Shown piece by piece: positions 25,090-35,602 of a stretch of DNA of 64,000 bases (position 1 is its first letter; every line of letters begins with the position of its first letter). The DNA lies in assembly GCF_008000895.1 (NCBI RefSeq), contig NZ_CP042823.1:1548501-1612500 (forward strand), read 5' to 3'. The translations under genes and the position numbers were made by a program. The notes under the pieces are model-generated. The model saw nothing but the letters and a program-made list of their open reading frames with translations, had not been told where the DNA came from and ran no database searches. The DNA is from Methylobacterium sp. WL1. Its GTDB lineage: Bacteria; Pseudomonadota; Alphaproteobacteria; Rhizobiales; Beijerinckiaceae.

Positions 25090-26067
25090 CGGCGCGGCAA
25101 GGGCAAGGGCAAGGCAAGGGCAAGGGCAAGGCGCGGGCGCGGGGAGGGCGCTTCATGCAGGTTCCCCGGACCGCCCTCACCCGGATCTCGCCGATCCGAC
25201 GCCGGTCAGCCGCGCTCTTGGCTGCTGGGCCGGCCGCCGTCGGTGCCGAGAGGACGGAGCCGGCGATCGAGGCGTGCTCAGCCGGCCGCTGGCCCGGCCA
25301 TCTGGCATGCCAGACCCCCTCACCCGACCGTCCTGACGCTGTTAGTTCCATAATATATCTTATGCGAACTCTGGATGGGTCTGCCGGGGCTGCTCCGGGT
25401 GGGGCCGATCCAGTCCGAGCCTGGGCCTCACCATCACGGTGACGGCCCCTGAACCGTGCCGGCTGCCGGCCTTGTGAGCGCGCCTCGCGAGTTGGTTTTG
25501 GCAGTTTGGTCGTTGGCCTTGGCTGTCCTGGGACGCGCGTCCTCGATCTGGCGGTCTCTGAGCCGACGGAGTTGGGCGCCACGCGGCCCCGCCGGGCCTC
25601 TGAGGCCGCCGACCGTGTGCCGCTCCGGTGGCACCGGCGCCGCGGCGAAGCCGCCGCCTGGATGAAGCGGCCCGGCGCGTGTCGTCGTGCCGGAGACCCG
25701 CGCGGCCGCATCAGCGCGGAACGGCCCGTCCGGGCGAGGGCGGCCCGCATTCCGGCCGGGCGCCCCTCCCGCGGCTGCGTCAGCAATCCGACAAGGGCCG
25801 GGCCCCGCTCGGGTTCGAGCATCGTCCTGACGGGTGGAGGCCGGTGCCTCGGGATGGAGGCCCGGGATGGGGGCCTCGGATGGAGGGCGGACGATCGGTC
25901 CGGGTGGCCGGCACGACCTGCGCCGGGGCGGGCGAGGCGGGACGGCCTCACAGGGGCGGGCGGGCGGTGTTCGCCGGTCTCACGCCCCTGCCCTGCCTCG
26001 CCCGGTGCCTGCCCGTCCCCTCTCTCTGCCCCCTGCCCCGCCCATGACGGTGCAGGCGCGCGGCCCG
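25090..26067. other. gene-poor interval with GGGCAA hexamer repeats
   Basis: Bases 25096-25131 hold tandem GGGCAA hexamers like those at 15263-15332. Bases 25340-25370 are locally AT-rich. The remainder is GC-rich with open frames on both strands but no convincing start, motif or domain, and the frames are Arg/Pro-rich as expected of chance frames at this GC. I see no supported gene in nearly 1 kb, which is unusual for this window. Confidence 0.5.
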
Positions 26068-27470
26068 TCAACCGGCTGGCGCCGCGTCGAACCCGTCATA
26101 ATAGTCGAAGAAGACCCGCTCGGGGTCGTGCCGGCTGCGCAGGGCGCAGAGCCGCTGCCATTTCTCGGGCGTGAAGGCGCGCGCGACGCTATCGGGATTC
26201 TCGATCGTGTTGCTCTCGCCCAGGTAGCAGCCGACCGTGAGCGGCCTCAGAGCCCCGACCATGGCCCGGTGCCAGTCCGTGTTGGTCCGGTCGTCGGCCG
26301 CCTCGTGCCACATCGTCCACGGGCCGCCATAGACCGCCGAGGACATCGAGCAGGCCATGTCCTTCTGCGCGGCCGGGACATCGGGGCCGCAGAAGATCGT
26401 GAGCAGGAACACGCTCGTGCTCGACGGCGCCGCCGGCAACAGCGGCAGGACGGCTTCGATCAGGTCCCCGGGGCTGTGATTCGAATACGTCGCCTCGACC
26501 CGGGACCGGAGCCCGTCCGGCCACAGCGCGCCGGACATGTCGAAGAGCTGCTCGAAGGTGAGCGGCACGGCGCGCTCCGCCGCGAGCGGCGCCACCGGCG
26601 CGCGGTCCAGGGGCTCAGGGCGCGCCCGGCCGCCTCCGGCGTGTCCTCGAACGCCGTCCCGGTCACCATGCACAGCCAGCCGTCGTCGTCGGCGGCCGCC
26701 GCGCGCAGCGCCGGCGGCGCCTGGACGAGGAACTGGCTGAGCTCGACGCTGGGCGACACGTCCCGGGCGATCGCGCCGAGCCAGCGGCCGACCGCGGGGG
26801 CCTCCGCGAGACGGTAGTAATGGGTGCTGCCGTGGATCGCGTGCGGCAGCGCGTGAAGCTTGAGGTGGTACCGCGTGACCACGCCGAAGAAGCCCGGGCC
26901 GGCGCCGCGGGCGGCCCAGAAGAAATCCGGGTTCTCGGTCTCGCTGGCGCGGATGCGTTCGCCCTGCGCGGTGACCAGCTCGATGGCCTCCAGGCTCTCG
27001 GCGCCCAGCCCCCAGACCGTGGGGTTCCAGGCCATGCCGCCGCCCAGGAAGTAGCCGCTCGCCTTGACCTGCGGGCAATGGCCGGTGGGGAAGGCGAGCC
27101 CCAGCGGGTTGAGCGCCCGCTGGATGTCGCGGTTGCTGACGATCGGCCGGATCACCGCCCTGCGCTGCGCGGCGTCGATCGAGACGAAGCCCGTGAGATC
27201 CTGGAGATCGATCAGCAGGCCGCCGGACCGCAGGGTCGGCTGGCACCAATTGTGGCCGCCGCCCCGGACGACCACCTTCAGCCCGTTCGCCCGCGCGAAG
27301 GTGACGGCCGCGACGACGTCGTCCTCGTCGGCCACCCGCACCACGACATCCGGGGCGCGGTCCGGGATCAGCCGGTTCCAGAGGTTCGCGTGGGCGGCCT
27401 CCCGGAACTGCGGATCGCCCGCCGCGATCACGGAACCGCGGCAGGATCGTCTCAGGCTGTCGAGGGTCAT
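26068..27470 (-). pseudogene. FAD-linked oxidoreductase of BBE type, one frame break
   Basis: Two frames reconstruct a protein of about 466 residues with the PCMH FAD-binding domain (about 35-210) and a C-terminal berberine-bridge (BBE) segment ending FFDYYDGFDAAP. FAD contacts are visible: VVVRGGGHNW (His at about 73, the usual covalent site), the GHCPQVKASGYFLGGGMAW stretch with a Cys in the region used for bicovalent flavin attachment, and GAGPGFFGVVT. The break lies in the four-C run at 26610-26613; one more C joins ALSP to LDRAPVAPL. These enzymes oxidise sugars, alcohols or alkaloid-like compounds using O2; the substrate is unknown. There is no signal peptide. It is followed in the same direction by nothing close. 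Confidence 0.78.
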
Positions 27471-27536
27471 GACCGCACCCGGCGCGAGGAATGGTTTCGG
27501 TCGGGCACGATCACGCCCCCCAGCCCTGTCGCAAGC

Positions 27537-28019
27537 TCAGTACGGCACCCGGTCTTCCTTCTCGGCGTACTTCTTCCAGACCTCGACGGCCTCGGCCCGC
27601 ATGATCTGCTTGGCCGGGATCGCGCGGTCGCCGACGTCCTTCTTGAACTCGGCGTAGATCATGCTGTCGTCGAACCCGCCATACGTGAGCGCGTCCTCGA
27701 CCTGGGCGGCGTAGTAGATGTTCTTGACGCCGGCCCAGTAGGCGGCCGCCAGGCACATCGGGCAGGGCTCGGCGCTCGTGTAGAGGGTGGCGTTGCGGAG
27801 CTTGAAGCTCTTCTGCGTCGTGCAGGCCTTGCGGATCGCCTCGACCTCGGCGTGCCAGGTCGGATCGTTCTCCGCGACGACGCGGTTGGCGCCTTCCGCG
27901 ATGATCTCGCCGTCCTGCACGATCACGCAGCCGAACACGCCGCCGGCGCTGTCGACCAGCGAGGTCTTCTCCGAGAGCGCGATCGCGCGGGCCATGAACT
28001 CTTCGTGCCTGTCAGCCAT
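27537..28019 (-). CDS. nucleobase deaminase of CDA fold, guanine deaminase-like
   Basis: This 160-residue zinc deaminase has His56-Ala-Glu58 (zinc ligand and proton shuttle) and Cys86-x-x-Cys89 in the SAEPCPMCL motif. Both are diagnostic of the cytidine/guanine deaminase superfamily. Length and the FKLRNATLYTS context fit bacterial guanine deaminase (GuaD) or tRNA-independent nucleoside deaminases, so guanine to xanthine is the most likely reaction. The ATG at 28019 is chosen because GAGGAG lies nine bases upstream; a TTG five codons earlier lies inside that ribosome site. It starts beside a lower-GC intergenic stretch that probably contains its promoter. Confidence 0.82.
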   Translation of the reverse strand: MADRHEEFMARAIALSEKTSLVDSAGGVFGCVIVQDGEIIAEGANRVVAENDPTWHAEVEAIRKACTTQKSFKLRNATLYTSAEPCPMCLAAAYWAGVKNIYYAAQVEDALTYGGFDDSMIYAEFKKDVGDRAIPAKQIMRAEAVEVWKKYAEKEDRVPY

Positions 28020-28572
28020 TGTCTCGCTCCTCAAGGTTCCTGGACGTATCGATCAGTGTCCGGTGTAATAATCACACCTTACCGGTCAATGACTAAACCA
28101 AACACGCAATCATATAATCTAAACAACCGCTGAATGGTCCGTGCCGTCGCTACCATGCCAGGGCGACATTCCGAATACAGCGGCGGATGATGGCGTGGCG
28201 CGCATCGGCGGATCCGATGTCGTGGACCGTCATCACGCATCGTCCATCAATCCCGGTGGCGAAAGACGTGTCTCGATCGTCACGAATCTCCATCGGATCG
28301 AATGGTCTGACGATAATCGGCAGATGAAAACAGGAAGCATGGATGTCAGATCCGCGTCAACACGGATCGGCCGCCGCGCCGGGAATGTGTGTCACGCGGA
28401 AACCGGTCGCGCATTTACGCATCGTCGTAATCTTCTTCAGCGCGATACCTTGTCCGATACGGGAAAGACTTGCTTCTGTAGGCCGGGGCCGGGCGGCGGA
28501 GGTCGGGTCCGCCCGGACGCGTGAGACGCACGGTCAAGAAAAACCGCCTCGGTCGCCGCCCCGGAGGGGCCG
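28020..28572. other. gene-free lower-GC interval
   Basis: This 550-base stretch has noticeably lower GC than its neighbours, especially 28060-28135 and 28250-28470. Short frames exist but none has a ribosome site or recognisable protein. The part next to 28019 is the likely promoter of the deaminase. The reduced GC could mark old foreign DNA. Nothing else is supported. Confidence 0.5.
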
Positions 28573-29565
28573 TCACAACAGCTTCCAGAACACCAGGATC
28601 ATGACCGCGTAGGCGGCGACCAGCAGTCCGGCGCCGAGACGGTCCGCGCGCCGGCGTTTCTCAGGGGCCGGTGCCAGCCACCAGCGGAGGTGCTCGGCGG
28701 TCCACGGCACCAGGCGCGACGTCAGGAGTACGCTGAAGACGTTCCCGATGAACAGCGCCACCGGGAAGTCGATGCCCAGGGTCCGGGTGAGCAGCGGCGT
28801 GCCGACCAGCAGGCCCCACAGGAAGACCGTGGGATAGAGCGTCAGCAGGACGATCATGTTCATCTTCCACGCCGCGGGCGCGGGGGCGCCCTCCGGCGCG
28901 ACGTCGCGGAACCATTGCTCGAAGCCGCTATGCACCATGCGGGTGTGGAATTCCGCCGTCAGCGGCGCGGCTTCCTCGATCAGCGCTTGGCGCTCGGGGG
29001 AGCCGAGCCAGGCTTGCAGGTTGGCGTCGCTGTCGAAGCGCAGGATCGCGACGTAATCCTCCTGCACCCCCGGCACCGCGGGCTCGAAGCGGTAGCCCTG
29101 CAGGCCGGTCGCCCTGGACTGGGCGGCGGCGACCTTCTGCTCCCACCGGAGGTATTGCGCCTCCATCCCGGGCTTCACGCGCGTGCTGATCACGGCCGAG
29201 ACCGGGGCGGTCCGGGCGGCGCTGGCGTCGTCGGTGACGATGTGGACGTCGTCGCGCCCCACCAGCATCGCGGCGGCGCCGGAGATGCGGGATTGCCGCT
29301 CGGGCGAGACCAGCCAGGCCCGGGCGTGATCCAGGCTGGCGAACCGCTGCAGGATCACCCAGTCGACCTGAAGCGGCGGGCGCGGCGGCATCAGCCGCTG
29401 CTCGATGAAGCCGGGAAACCGGGCGATCACCGCGCTGGTGTCGCCCTGCCATTGCGCGAAGGCGTCGGCGCTCTCCGGCTTGACCGTCGTCTGCGTCACG
29501 ATGCTGACGCTGGTACCGACGTTCGTGCCGACGCTCGCGGTGCGGCTCGTTCTGGGCTCGCTCAC
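28573..29565 (-). CDS. membrane-anchored protein with two ABM-like monooxygenase domains
   Basis: About 330 residues. Two tandem antibiotic-biosynthesis-monooxygenase (ABM)-type dimeric alpha/beta-barrel units are visible. The first is about VTQTTVKPESADAF to RDDVHIV, the second about VISTRVKPGMEAQY to RMVHSGFEQWF. A C-terminal membrane part with three helices follows (NMIVLLTLYPTVFLWGLL, VALFIGNVFSVLL, and the last 20 residues). Proteins with this ABM-plus-membrane layout are common but uncharacterised; they may handle quinone-like or haem-like molecules at the inner membrane. The start is uncertain: a GTG at 29565 is preferred, because the further 55 residues up to an ATG at 29730 are Arg-rich and look noncoding. 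Confidence 0.7.
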   Translation of the reverse strand: MSEPRTSRTASVGTNVGTSVSIVTQTTVKPESADAFAQWQGDTSAVIARFPGFIEQRLMPPRPPLQVDWVILQRFASLDHARAWLVSPERQSRISGAAAMLVGRDDVHIVTDDASAARTAPVSAVISTRVKPGMEAQYLRWEQKVAAAQSRATGLQGYRFEPAVPGVQEDYVAILRFDSDANLQAWLGSPERQALIEEAAPLTAEFHTRMVHSGFEQWFRDVAPEGAPAPAAWKMNMIVLLTLYPTVFLWGLLVGTPLLTRTLGIDFPVALFIGNVFSVLLTSRLVPWTAEHLRWWLAPAPEKRRRADRLGAGLLVAAYAVMILVFWKLL

Positions 29566-29868
29566 GAGGCGCCACGCGTCCGCGGCAGGGCCGGGCAGGC
29601 CGGCGCATCCGTGCCGCACCGCCGTGGAACCCACAGGCGCCCGCCTGCCGGATACCGGGCGTTCCCGGAATGCCCGGAACGCCCGGTCGAACGCGCGCGC
29701 GCAACTCTCTGCATAGGCCCCCCACGGCACGGCCGGCGGCTCGACGTGATGGATTCAGGATAGGCGGGCGCGGGAGGGGAAAGTCAATCTGCGCGGAAGA
29801 GTATCGGCCGTCGCGAATGTAAACACTGTTGTTTTGTATTAACGAATGCAGATTTTAATCATCAATCA

Positions 29869-29886
29869 GCGAAGACTTGTCTTCGC
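29869..29886 (-). terminator. hairpin after the 29983 gene, possible terminator
   Basis: GCGAAGAC and GTCTTCGC form a perfect eight-base stem with a two-base loop, about 100 bases past the stop at 29983, in an AT-rich gap. There is no good U-run, so it may be a processing or attenuation hairpin rather than a classic terminator. Confidence 0.35.
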
Positions 29887-29982
29887 CGGATCCAATGTCT
29901 GGGCGTCCGGCACGGTCGAGCGGTGATCCGGCCGCGAAACGGATCGACTGAGACGGATCGTCAAAAGATAAACCGCGCGGCG

Positions 29983-31134
29983 TCACGGCAGTCGGGACCG
30001 CAGCCAGCCGAGGAGCGTCCGGCCCGGGAACCGGGGCGGCGGCATCCGGAACGTGGGTGCGGCCGCCGCCTCCGGGATCGGTCCCTCGTGGAAGCGCGCG
30101 CCGAACGACCAGAACCGGTCCCGCCGCGTGCCGATCATGCCGAGCCCCACGGGCTCGCGGGCGACGCCCAGGCGCATCCGCCCGCCCGCCCAGACCCGCT
30201 GCCAGCAGTCCCGCCGCGACAGGTCGGCGTCGCGCCAGCCCAGGCGCCCGTGGCCGGCGACCGCGAAGACCCGTTCGCCGGCGAACGCCTCCGGGATCCA
30301 CACCCAGGTCGAGAACACGTAGGCCCGGTCGGTGCCGAGGCCGGACGGTTCGACCGCCCGCGTGTAGGCGCTGAGCGCCGTCGCGGCGTGCCGCCCGGCA
30401 TGCCGGCGCAGGCCGCCCGGCAGGGTCAGGGCCGCCCCGAAGGCGCCCGCCTCGAACGTGGTCGGCGGCGCGCCGTGCTCGAGCGCATAGGCGCTGTCGA
30501 TCAGGTGGAGCCAGGGCTCGAGATCGATCTCCCAGGCCTGCGCGGTGGGGGCGAAGCGGCGCACCTGCCCGGCGATCACCCGGTCGGCGACCCGCCGGGC
30601 CGGCTCCGGGCGCCAGTCCGACCCGACCCGATCCGGCCCGGCCTCGACGACGCGCAGAAGCGTCGAGGGGCCGTGCGCCCAGACCGCCTCGGCCAGGCGC
30701 TCGAAGTCGGAATCCGGGGCGTCGCGGTCGACCTTGCGGACCAGGATCTTCGATCCGTCGGCGAGCTCGTCCAGCATCTTGCGCTTCAGGTGGGCGAGCC
30801 GGCCGTATTCGCGCTCCACCAGCACGTCCGGGTCGATCGAGCCGGCGGGATGGCCGGTGTTCGACCAGATGTTGTAGGCCACGCTGTGGCAGTAGTAGGT
30901 GCCGCCGTCGCTGATGGCGATGCGCAGGTCCCCCGGCGCGCCGAAATCCGCAAATCCGCAGCGCAGGCCGCGGATCAGGTCCTCCATCGGCGTGTAGGCG
31001 AAGCGCAGCAGGCCCGACGGCTCGACCCCGCCGTAGCGCTGCACGAAGCCGAACTCGCAATTGCCGCCCAGGCTGCGAAACCCGTGGAGCCGCTCCGAAA
31101 GCCTCGCGGCCGCCGCGTTCCTGATCCCGGTCAC
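29983..31134 (-). CDS. unrecognised protein with conserved Cys motif near its N-terminus
   Basis: About 383 residues. The opening contains a FRSLGGNCEFGFVQRYGG segment and, soon after, LLRFAYTPMEDLIRGL. An isolated Cys after Ser-Leu-Gly and a following aromatic/basic helix recall putative papain-like cysteine peptidase families (DUF1796-like), but a His/Asp pair cannot be assigned with confidence. There are no membrane segments or signal peptide. The second half contains Trp-rich stretches and a WSFGARFHEGP segment. The GTG at 31134 is preferred; 27 further codons upstream are Gly/Arg-rich. It is followed by a hairpin at 29869 and preceded by the patatin gene on the same strand. Confidence 0.65.
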   Translation of the reverse strand: MTGIRNAAAARLSERLHGFRSLGGNCEFGFVQRYGGVEPSGLLRFAYTPMEDLIRGLRCGFADFGAPGDLRIAISDGGTYYCHSVAYNIWSNTGHPAGSIDPDVLVEREYGRLAHLKRKMLDELADGSKILVRKVDRDAPDSDFERLAEAVWAHGPSTLLRVVEAGPDRVGSDWRPEPARRVADRVIAGQVRRFAPTAQAWEIDLEPWLHLIDSAYALEHGAPPTTFEAGAFGAALTLPGGLRRHAGRHAATALSAYTRAVEPSGLGTDRAYVFSTWVWIPEAFAGERVFAVAGHGRLGWRDADLSRRDCWQRVWAGGRMRLGVAREPVGLGMIGTRRDRFWSFGARFHEGPIPEAAAAPTFRMPPPRFPGRTLLGWLRSRLP

Positions 31135-31287
31135 TGTCGTCCGCTCTGATCCCGCCGCGCCCTGCCGGGACAGATCGCGGCCTCCGCCCGGGTTTGTCCA
31201 GCCCCGCCCGCGCATGGGGGCGGGGCACGGCCGGCCCCCGGAGGAGGGGGACCCGCCCGCCGGGGCCGCGAGGTCCCCTCCCCGGCT

Positions 31288-32328
31288 TCAGGGCGCGATC
31301 GCGGCCTCCAGGGTCTGCAGGCTCGAATCGGTGCCGATCGCGTGGCCGCTCTCGGCCAGCCAGCGCTCGGCGGTGGCGCGGCCGAGGTCGCGCAGGGCGC
31401 CGATCGTCGACCAGCGGGTGTCGAGCTTGCTGATCTCGCCCCCGGCCAGCTCGCAGGGCGCCTGGAGCAGGTGGATGTTGATGTCGGCCACCGCCCGCAT
31501 CCGGGCATCCTGGGTGTCCGTCTCCCGGGCGTAGCGCTGCAATTCGGTCAGCGCCTTCAGGTCGCGCATCAGGCAGGCGTTGAAGCTGATGTCGCTGACC
31601 CGCCCGGCGACCTCGGAGGGCAGCAGGCCGATCGCGTCGGTCACGAACGGCGTCAGCTGCAGGACGATCAGGTCGGTGGCGCCGTGGCCGTTGAACACCA
31701 GCGGCTCCAGGGCCGGGTTGGCGGCGTAGCCCCCGTCCCAGTAGCGCCGGCCGTCGATCTCCACCGGGGCGAACAGTTCCGGCAGGCACGAGGACGCCAT
31801 CAGGGCCTTCAGGGTGACCTCGGGGCCGGTGAACAGACGCGCCGCCCCGGTCAGGATGTCGGTGGCCGAGACGTAGAGCGGCACCCGCTCCTGCCGGGCC
31901 ACCGTCTCGAGGTCGATGCTGGCCCGCACCACCGCCTGGAACAGGTGCATGTCGCGTAACGTCGGCAGGAACGGCGAGACGTAGGCCGAGGCCTCGCGGA
32001 ACAGCGCCAGGGACCGGGCGACGAACGGGTCCAGGAAGGGGGCCACGTACGGCTCGAACGTGGTGCCGAACCCTTCGAAGCCGCGCAGGGGCGAGCGCTC
32101 GGCGGTCGCCCGCCACAGCCGCTCCAGGGCCTCCCGGCCGCCCTCGTCGCCGCCGGTGGCCAAGCCCGCCGCCAGGGCGGCGCCGTTCAGCGCGCCCGCG
32201 CTGGCGCCGCTGACCGCGACGATCTCGATATGCTCCTCCAGCAGCCGGTCGATCACGCCCCAGCCGTAGGCCCCGTAGGAGCCGCCACCCTGGAGCCCGA
32301 GGGCCACGCGCGGTTTCATCTGTGCCAT
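31288..32328 (-). CDS. patatin-like phospholipase
   Basis: This 346-residue lipid acyl hydrolase has the patatin catalytic dyad: Ser43 in GASAG, Asp199 in the WDGG motif, and the oxyanion-hole GGGSYGAYGWG (14-24). Patatins release fatty acids from membrane or storage lipids; some are secreted toxins (ExoU type), others housekeeping or polyhydroxybutyrate-related. There is no signal peptide and the length is that of cytoplasmic bacterial patatins with the DUF3734-like C-terminal extension (about 240-330), often linked to polyhydroxyalkanoate metabolism. It is 120 bases downstream of the RND pump gene, on the same strand, but is not obviously part of its operon. Confidence 0.88.
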   Translation of the reverse strand: MAQMKPRVALGLQGGGSYGAYGWGVIDRLLEEHIEIVAVSGASAGALNGAALAAGLATGGDEGGREALERLWRATAERSPLRGFEGFGTTFEPYVAPFLDPFVARSLALFREASAYVSPFLPTLRDMHLFQAVVRASIDLETVARQERVPLYVSATDILTGAARLFTGPEVTLKALMASSCLPELFAPVEIDGRRYWDGGYAANPALEPLVFNGHGATDLIVLQLTPFVTDAIGLLPSEVAGRVSDISFNACLMRDLKALTELQRYARETDTQDARMRAVADINIHLLQAPCELAGGEISKLDTRWSTIGALRDLGRATAERWLAESGHAIGTDSSLQTLEAAIAP

Positions 32329-32447
32329 CGTCCCTGCCGATCCTGCGCCTGCCGATCCTGCGCCTGCCGCGCCTGAGCGGGAACGCGTCGGCGCCCGGAT
32401 TGCTGCACCGCCGCGGACCGGTCCGACGCCGCAGGCTCGGGCCCGCC

Positions 32448-35400
32448 TCAGGCGGCCTCCGCGTCCAGCCCCCCCCCGGCCCCGGAGTCCGGAACCGGGC
32501 GAAGCGCAGGGCGAGCTCGGGCAGGATTGCCAGGGTGAGCAGCGTCGCGGTGACGAGGCCGCCCAGGATCACCAGCGCCATCGGGCCCTCGATCTCCCGG
32601 CCGGGCTCGCCCGCCCCCAGCGCCAGCGGCAGCAGGCCGAGGCCGGTGACCAGGGAGGTCATCAGGATCGGCACCATCCGGTCGGCGGCGCCCTCCACGG
32701 CGGTGGCCCGGTCCCAGGGGCGGCCCGCCTGCACCAGCTGCTCGTAATGGGCGATCATCATCACGCTGTTGCGCAGGCTGATGCCCGACAGGGTGACGAA
32801 GCCGACGATCGAGCCCAGGGACAGCACGCCCCCGGTGAGCACGATCGCGGCCACCCCACCGAGACCCGCGAAGGGCAGGGTCACCAGCACCAGCAGCAGG
32901 TTGGCCCCCGACCCGGTCACCACGGCGAGCAGCAGCACGATCCCGAATCCGGCGAGCGCGGCATGGGCGAGGAGGTCGGTGCGGGCCTGCGCCTGCGCCT
33001 CCGCGGCCCCCGCGAAGGCGACGTAGACGCCCTCCGGCAGGCGCACCGACCGGGCGATCTTGGCGCGCGCCGCCGCCACGAAGCCGGCCACGTCCCGGCC
33101 CTCGACGCCCGCCGTCACGGTCTGGACCCGCTGGGCGCCCTGGTGCTGGACCTGGTAGCGGCCGGTGCTCTCGTAGATGTCGGCGACCTGGGACAGCCGG
33201 ACGTAGCGCCCGCCCGGATTGCGCAGGGGCAGGTCGCCCAGCGCGCTGAGCCGGCCGCGGGACCGGGTGTCGAGGATCACCAGCACGTTGAACACCGCGT
33301 TGCCGACATAGGTCTGGCCGACCGTGTCGCCCTGGTAGGCGGTGCGCACCGCCTCCAGCACCTCGATCGCGTCGAGGCCCCAGTGGCGCAGGTCCGCGGG
33401 ACGCAAGGAGGCGGTCACCTGCGGCAGCCCGGCCGGGGCGGCGAGCTGCACGTCCCGGGCCCCCCGCACCTCGGCGAGTTCGCGCGCCACCGCCCGGGCG
33501 GCGGCCTCGATCCGGGGCAGGTCGTCGCCGACGAGGTTGACCACCACGGGCGCGGTGTGGCCCGAGACCGTCTCCTCGATCCGCTCGGTCAGGAAGGTCT
33601 TGAGCGAGAAGGCCGCGCCCGGGAAGCGGGCCGTGAGGACGCGGATCCCGGCTTCCGTGGCCCGCTGGGCCGCGCCGTCGAGGCCGGGCTCGAGGTCGAT
33701 ATGGATCTCGCTGTAATGGGTGCCGGCCGTGTCCTGCCCGGCCTCGGCCCGGCCGATCTGCGCCGCCACGGTCCGGACCCCCGGGATGCCCTTGAGGCCC
33801 GCGGTGATCAGGCCGCCCAGCCGCTGGGATTCCTGCAGGGCGGTGCCGGGGGCCGCCGCCATGTGCAGGATCAGGTGGCCCTCCTTCAGGTCGGGCAGGA
33901 AGCTGGCGCCGAGGCGGGGCACCAAAGCCAGGCCGGCCAGCACCGCGAGCGCGCTCAGGGCGATCGCGGTGCGCGGCACCCGCCCGATCCCGGCGAGCAG
34001 CGCCCGGTAGGCCGCCCGGCAGAGGCGCACCACCGGCGGGTCGGCGGCCCCGGTGGCCCCGGGCCCGGCGAGCAGCAGCAGGGCGAGGGCGGGCGTCACC
34101 GTCAGCGCCACCAGCAGCGAGGCCAGCACGGCGGCGATGTAGGCGAGCGCCAGGGGGCCGAACAGGCGGCCGGCGACGCCGGTGAGCGCCAGCACCGGCA
34201 GGAACATCAGCAGCACCGCCAGGGTCGCGTACGCGACCGCGCCGCGCACCTCCAGGATGGCGTCGAACACCACCCGGGCCGCGCCGGCTTCCCAGCCCTC
34301 TGCCCGGCCCTTCGCCCGGCTCTCGCGCAGGCGCCGGGCGACGTTCTCGACGCCGATCACCGCGTCGTCCACCACCTCGCCGATGGCGAGCGCCAGCCCG
34401 CCGAGCGTCATGGTGTTGAGGCTCTCGCCCCAGGCCTGGAGGGCGAGCGCCGCGGCGATCAGCGAGAGCGGGATCGCGGCCGCGCTGATCAGGGCCGTGC
34501 GCCAGTCCGCCAGGAAGACCAGCAGGACGACGACCACCAGGGCGCCGCCCAGCAGCAGGGCCTGGAGGACGTTGCCGTTGGCGACGTCGACGAAGTTCGC
34601 CGGCCGGAACAGGTCCGCGTGCAGGCCGATTCCGGCCCGGGCCAGAGCCGGCCGCAGCTCCGCCAGGGCCGCCTCGAGGCGGCCGGTGACCGTCCTGGTG
34701 TCGACGCCGACCTGGGCGCCGACCATCAGCAGCACGCCGGGCTTGCCGTCGACCAGGGCGGCGCCGATCGCCGGCTCGGGGGCCGCCAGGATTGTGGCGA
34801 CGTCGGCCAGGACCACGCTCGCCCCGCCCTCGTTGACCAGCACGGTGCGCCCCAGCGCCTCCGGGGTGAGCGACTGCCCCTCGGTGCGCAGGACCACCCG
34901 CTGGCCGGGCGTGTCCACGAAGCCGGCGCCCCGCACCCCCGTGGCCTTGCGGGCGGCCGCCAGCACGTCGTTGAGCCCGACCCGGTAGCGGATCAGGTCG
35001 TCGGGGCGGACCTGCACCTGGAGCGAACGCACGGCGCCGCCATAGACCGAGACCTGCGCGATGCCCGGCACCGCCTGGAGGCGCAGCCGCACCGTCCAGT
35101 CGGCGAGCGTGCGCAGGTCCATGGCGCTGCGGCTGTCCGAGGTCAGCCCGATCAGCAGCACCGTCGAGGTGGAGGAGGTCAGCGCCGTCATGGCGGGCGC
35201 CATGACGCCCTGGGGCAGCCGGCCGGCCAGGGCCGCCAGCCGTTCGTTGACCCGCTGGCGCACCCGGTCGACGTCGCTGCCGGCCCGGAACGCGGCGCTG
35301 ATCACCGACAGGCCCTGGATCGAGGAGGAGCGCAGGGTCTCCAGCCCGGGCAGGCCGCCCACCGCCCCCTCGATCGCCTGGGTGACCAGGACCTCGACCT

Positions 35401-35602
35401 GCTCCGGATCGAGGCCGGGCGCCTCGGTCTGGATCGTCACGGTGGGCGGCGCGAATTCCGGGAACACGTCGTAGCGGGCGCTGCGCAGGGCGTAGAGCCC
35501 GAACGCCAGGAGCGCGCAGGCCAGGGCCAGCACCACGCGCGGGCGCCGCACCGAGAACCCGACCAGCCCGGCCTGGGGGCCGCCCGTGAGACGCTCAATC
35601 AT
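32448..35602 (-). CDS. heavy-metal-type RND efflux pump (CusA/CzcA family), 3' end uncertain
   Basis: About 1,050 residues with the full RND plan: helix 1 near residues 24-42, a large periplasmic loop, helices 2-6 (about 345-500, including the GEVVDDAVIGVENVARR segment of TM4 with its conserved acidic pair), a second loop, and helices 8-12. Proton-driven export of metal ions such as Cu+, Zn2+, Co2+ or Ni2+ is typical of the family. Its start overlaps the adaptor gene stop by eight bases. The frame does not stop where expected: a nine-C run at 32469-32477 shifts it into a run-on that crosses the patatin gene. One base change in the run gives a short Ala-rich end and a TGA at 32448, which is taken here as the true end. 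Confidence 0.85.

Noticed and set aside
29855..32447. A 1,915-residue reading frame continuing the RND pump across the patatin and hypothetical genes
   Set aside because: The extension is Arg/Pro/Gly-rich, lies over two well-supported genes in another frame, and arises from a nine-C tract. It is a run-on, not a fusion protein.
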